A stretch of DNA of 17,197 nt. It comes from Clostridiales bacterium (GTDB lineage: Bacteria; Bacillota; Clostridia; Christensenellales; JAISNN01). Shown one piece after another: positions 14,380-17,197 of the stretch; position 1 is the first letter of the stretch; every line of letters begins with the position of its first letter. The DNA is taken from NCBI GenBank assembly GCA_031273965.1, contig JAISQX010000050.1, forward strand, positions 1 to 17,197. The letters are read 5' to 3'. Both the position numbers and the translations under genes were made by a program. The notes under the pieces are model-generated. The model saw only the letters and a program-made list of their open reading frames with translations, was not told where the DNA came from and made no database searches.

Positions 14380-15144
14380 TCATAATAATATCTCCGTTTT
14401 TACACTTTTCAGCCTCTTTAACGTCTCAAAATCTGTCATCTGAATATGCACGGGCGTTATGGTTATAAACATTTTATCGTTTAACTCGACGTCGCAATCC
14501 TCCGGATTTAAAGGATTTTTTATCATATCGCCGACTAAAGTATAATGCCGTTCCGACGCTTCGTTGACGTGCATAACATACTCGTCGGTATAATTTTGAA
14601 CGCCGAGAGAAGAGAAGCGGACGCCGCTTAACGCGTCTTTCTTTCCGCTCGGAAAATTTATGTTGAAAATAGTGTTTACCGTCAAAAGACCGTATAGTTT
14701 TTCGAGGTTCTTAAAAATAAAATCCGCGACAAATTCATAATCCGATTCGTCCTCTTTGAGTATGGAAAGCGCAATGGACTTAACCCCGCATATAGCGCCC
14801 TCCAACGCGGCGTTAACCGTGCCGGAATATATTATATCCGTACCGAGATTAGGCATATTATTGATTCCCGATATCACTAAGTCCGGAGCTTTGTCAAGTA
14901 AAACGAGGGTGGCAAATTTTATGCAATCCGAAGGAGTGCCCTTTATCGAATAGCCCTTTACGCCCTTTATAAGAGAATATTTTTCGTAAGACAACTTTTT
15001 AAAAACCGTCAGACTATGGCTTGTGCAAGAACAATCGGACGACGGCGCGGCAATGACGACATCGTGTTTTTTTGCAAGCTTTTCCGCCAAAATCCTGATA
15101 CCGTCGGAAAAAATTCCGTCGTCGTTTGTCAGTAATATATTCAT
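14380..15144 (-). CDS. surE: 5'/3'-nucleotidase SurE
   Basis: A 254-residue metal-dependent survival-protein phosphatase that removes phosphate from nucleoside monophosphates. It has the N-terminal ILLTNDDGI motif (Asp8 and Asp9 as metal ligands), Ser39 in the metal loop, KGTPSDC (68-74), VISGIN (90-95, Asn95 a metal ligand) and GTDIIYSGTVNAA (101-113). The loop around Ser39 (SSDCSCTSHSLT) has two unusual cysteines where most members have a basic and alanine-rich segment. The ATG at 15142-15144 overlaps the stop codon of the upstream transporter as TAATG, indicating translational coupling. Confidence 0.94.
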   Translation of the reverse strand: MNILLTNDDGIFSDGIRILAEKLAKKHDVVIAAPSSDCSCTSHSLTVFKKLSYEKYSLIKGVKGYSIKGTPSDCIKFATLVLLDKAPDLVISGINNMPNLGTDIIYSGTVNAALEGAICGVKSIALSILKEDESDYEFVADFIFKNLEKLYGLLTVNTIFNINFPSGKKDALSGVRFSSLGVQNYTDEYVMHVNEASERHYTLVGDMIKNPLNPEDCDVELNDKMFITITPVHIQMTDFETLKRLKSVKTEILL

Positions 15145-17197
15145 TATTTACCTTCTCTTTCCTGCCGATTAAAATACTCGTAATTTTCGGCGAAGAGTCT
15201 TATACGCTTTTTCTTTCCCGGTCTTTCTTTTTTAAATATATCGAGTAGTATAGGCACTATAAACAACGTAAGCATCGTCGAATAAAGCAGTCCTCCCACC
15301 GCCGCGGTGCCCATCGGACGCAATATCGAAGCCGCTTGCGTTCCGTCAAACGCCATAACGAGCAGCGATATGATAGTAGTGAAAGCCGTCATAAGTATCG
15401 GGCGCAGCCTGCTTGACGCCGTTTTTAATATAGCCTCGCGAATCGGCATACCGCCGCGCGTCAATTGATTTGTGTAGTCTATAAATACGATTCCGTTATT
15501 TACCACTACGCCCGCAAGAACTATAAACGCCATGATGGATATTATACTCAGCTCCATTCCAAAGACCGCGAGAGAAAATACGCTGCCCGTAAACGCTAAA
15601 AGTATGGTGAAGAGGATTATAAAAGGATCTTTTAACGAGCGGAACTGTCCTACCATAACCAAGTAAATAAGCACTATGCCTACTCCCAATATGAAGTACA
15701 GAGTACTGAATATCTCGTCCACGAGCGCCGTCGACGACGAAAAACCGTAAGACACGCCGTCTGGCAATCCTTCGCTCTTATAGAAATTGTTGAGAGTTTT
15801 ATTTATCGCCGACTTTACCTGATTGACGCTTGTATCTCCGTTGAAATATATCGTAATCGGCATATAGCGCGCTCCGCCGGACTTTGTCACCTTTGTATAC
15901 GCCGGCGTTTGGACGATATTGACGGGTTCTCCGTCATCGTTTCGTTCTATACATTCTTCTTTAAGCACCTCATGCAAGGGCACGGTTCCCGTTTCGCCGG
16001 TTAAAAGGTTTTCGTAAGGCAATTCGTAATGCAAAAGGTCGTAAGCGGTATCTATAGGATTGCGGTAGTCCGTGGAAAAATAAAGGATATCGCTCTTTTT
16101 TTCCAAAGTGAAATACGCGTTTGCGGTTTCGACGAATTTTTCGCGCCCGTTCTCCTCTATTTTTGTCAAATGATATTTTGTTCCTGCTCCGTCGTAAGTA
16201 AAATAGCTCTCTTCAACTCTGTCAACGCCATTTTCGTCGGTCACAAGAGATTCCTCCACATAAAGACGACCGTACCTTTCGGAATTGGTTCTATACCACT
16301 TCTCAACTTTTCGCGCGCTCGGATAAAAGGTGATATTATACGTATATGCGGAACCGTCCGCGTTGTCAAGCGTCACAGACGCACTCGCCGAAGGCTCTTT
16401 GAAACGTCTTAATAACTCTAAAAGCACGGTTGCATTATAACCGCCGGCTTTTGCGCTCAAAGCTTCCTTGTCTATTATCAGACGATATTCAAGCTGAGGG
16501 TTGTCCACGGTATTTGCCACCGACGTCAAACCTTTTATACCGGCGTTTCTCAAAGCCGCCGTAATATTTTTGACCTCGTTCTCCAAATCCTTTTGGTTAG
16601 CCGAATAAACGTTTAGCTGAACAAAATCGCTATCCAAAGACGCCACCTCGGCGATGCTGTTGAACGAATACGATATATTCGTAAATTCAGACAAATTGTA
16701 GGATGCTATAAATTTACCGTCCTCATATTTGTCATATTTTGCCGAGAGAATGTCCTCGGCTACTTTTGCCGCAATATCTCCCGCCGAAGCCTTTCGCTTC
16801 TTTTTGTCGTTCAGAAGTATCGTGCATTCCAAATCGCCGCCCGATACCGCGCCGCCGAACATCGTTCCCGAAAACATACCGTCGGTATTTACTATTCCGC
16901 CTCCGAGTTCGCTCACCGACGTCCCCATTATCTTAAAACCGGAATATACAGATATTCCGCTGTCCGCCACCTGATTCGCGGCTTTTCTCTCGTTTATTCT
17001 GTCGTCCGCGATATACATAACCGATTGTAGCAAATCGTTTTTATCAATGTCATAATCAAATAAACGCGCCTCGTCAAAATTCACATGCATGTTTATAGTA
17101 TTCATATCAAGGTCGGGCAAAACCTGACTTCCCATAAAAGCCGCCGTCAAAACCGAAACCCCGAACAACACGGAAACCGTCAAAAGAGGTATGAATT
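15144..17197 (-). CDS. RND-family efflux transporter, C-terminal part (cut by window edge)
   Basis: The reading frame is open to the right edge, so the N-terminal part is outside. A TTG at 17183 could be read as a start but lies inside a membrane helix, and there is no reason to begin there. The visible part is the second half of an AcrB/HAE1-like or SwrC-like transporter. It starts with TM7 (LLTVSVLFGVSVL), then a large extracytoplasmic domain of about 480 residues. The C-terminal helices include YLVMVGQFRSLKDPFIIL, the GVVVNNGIVFIDYTNQL segment of TM10-11, and SSRLRPILMTAFTTI, all RND signatures. The extracytoplasmic part carries a longer insert than usual (TYDGAGTKYHLTKIEENG and around), rich in Tyr and charged residues. 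These pumps use the proton gradient; here the substrate is unknown. A basic tail ends at the surE overlap. Confidence 0.9.
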   Translation of the reverse strand, partial: FIPLLTVSVLFGVSVLTAAFMGSQVLPDLDMNTINMHVNFDEARLFDYDIDKNDLLQSVMYIADDRINERKAANQVADSGISVYSGFKIMGTSVSELGGGIVNTDGMFSGTMFGGAVSGGDLECTILLNDKKKRKASAGDIAAKVAEDILSAKYDKYEDGKFIASYNLSEFTNISYSFNSIAEVASLDSDFVQLNVYSANQKDLENEVKNITAALRNAGIKGLTSVANTVDNPQLEYRLIIDKEALSAKAGGYNATVLLELLRRFKEPSASASVTLDNADGSAYTYNITFYPSARKVEKWYRTNSERYGRLYVEESLVTDENGVDRVEESYFTYDGAGTKYHLTKIEENGREKFVETANAYFTLEKKSDILYFSTDYRNPIDTAYDLLHYELPYENLLTGETGTVPLHEVLKEECIERNDDGEPVNIVQTPAYTKVTKSGGARYMPITIYFNGDTSVNQVKSAINKTLNNFYKSEGLPDGVSYGFSSSTALVDEIFSTLYFILGVGIVLIYLVMVGQFRSLKDPFIILFTILLAFTGSVFSLAVFGMELSIISIMAFIVLAGVVVNNGIVFIDYTNQLTRGGMPIREAILKTASSRLRPILMTAFTTIISLLVMAFDGTQAASILRPMGTAAVGGLLYSTMLTLFIVPILLDIFKKERPGKKKRIRLFAENYEYFNRQEREGK

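Noticed and set aside
15144..17183. Treating the transporter frame as a complete gene starting at TTG 17183
   Set aside because: The frame continues in hydrophobic codons to the window edge, and RND transporters have a full N-terminal half before this point.

Overview
The window looks like chromosome from an endospore-forming member of the Clostridia (Firmicutes), probably an uncultured lineage. The signs are an IspH–ribosomal protein S1 fusion downstream of cmk and an HI0933-type flavoprotein, a SpoVB-type flippase, a CotH-type kinase, a LysM protein, strong GGAGG ribosome binding sites and clostridial-style promoters and terminators. Twelve of the thirteen intact or partial genes lie on the minus strand; only the SpoVB-like gene is on the plus strand. 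No tRNA, rRNA, CRISPR array or transposase gene was seen.

Region 1 (about 1-1900) is accessory. It holds a putative immunity protein of the Imm5-like type, a CPBP (Abi/CAAX-type) membrane protease and a truncated S51 peptidase remnant. Each of the two intact genes has its own promoter. A short terminator-like sequence recurs three times here, and two of the copies are joined to the same promoter sequence, so the region looks like an assembly of single-gene cassettes. Region 2 (1895-2755) is an aldo/keto reductase.

Region 3 (2894-6226) is a surface pair. A secreted leucine-rich-repeat protein has 22 copies of an acidic Asp-Pro octapeptide and its own promoter. Downstream is a membrane-anchored CotH-family protein kinase. 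Both carry a similar Listeria-Bacteroides-type beta repeat near the N-terminus, which suggests related work at the envelope. A 178-bp imperfect palindrome resembling a miniature inverted-repeat element lies just upstream of the promoter.

Region 4 (6576-9284) has a small P-loop ATPase, a two-LysM protein and, divergently, the SpoVB/MurJ-like flippase. Region 5 (9351-9718) has no convincing gene but has a near-perfect sigma-70 promoter, several strong stem pairings and a bidirectional terminator. It most likely encodes a structured noncoding RNA of about 330 nt that I cannot assign to a known family, and it is the most interesting item in the window.

Region 6 (9717 to the right edge) is a compact minus-strand housekeeping operon: RND-family exporter (cut by the edge), surE, HI0933-type flavoprotein, cmk, and ispH-rpsA. 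The fusion carries an unusual Ala/Lys/Glu-rich coiled-coil linker and a good internal ribosome binding site that could yield free S1.
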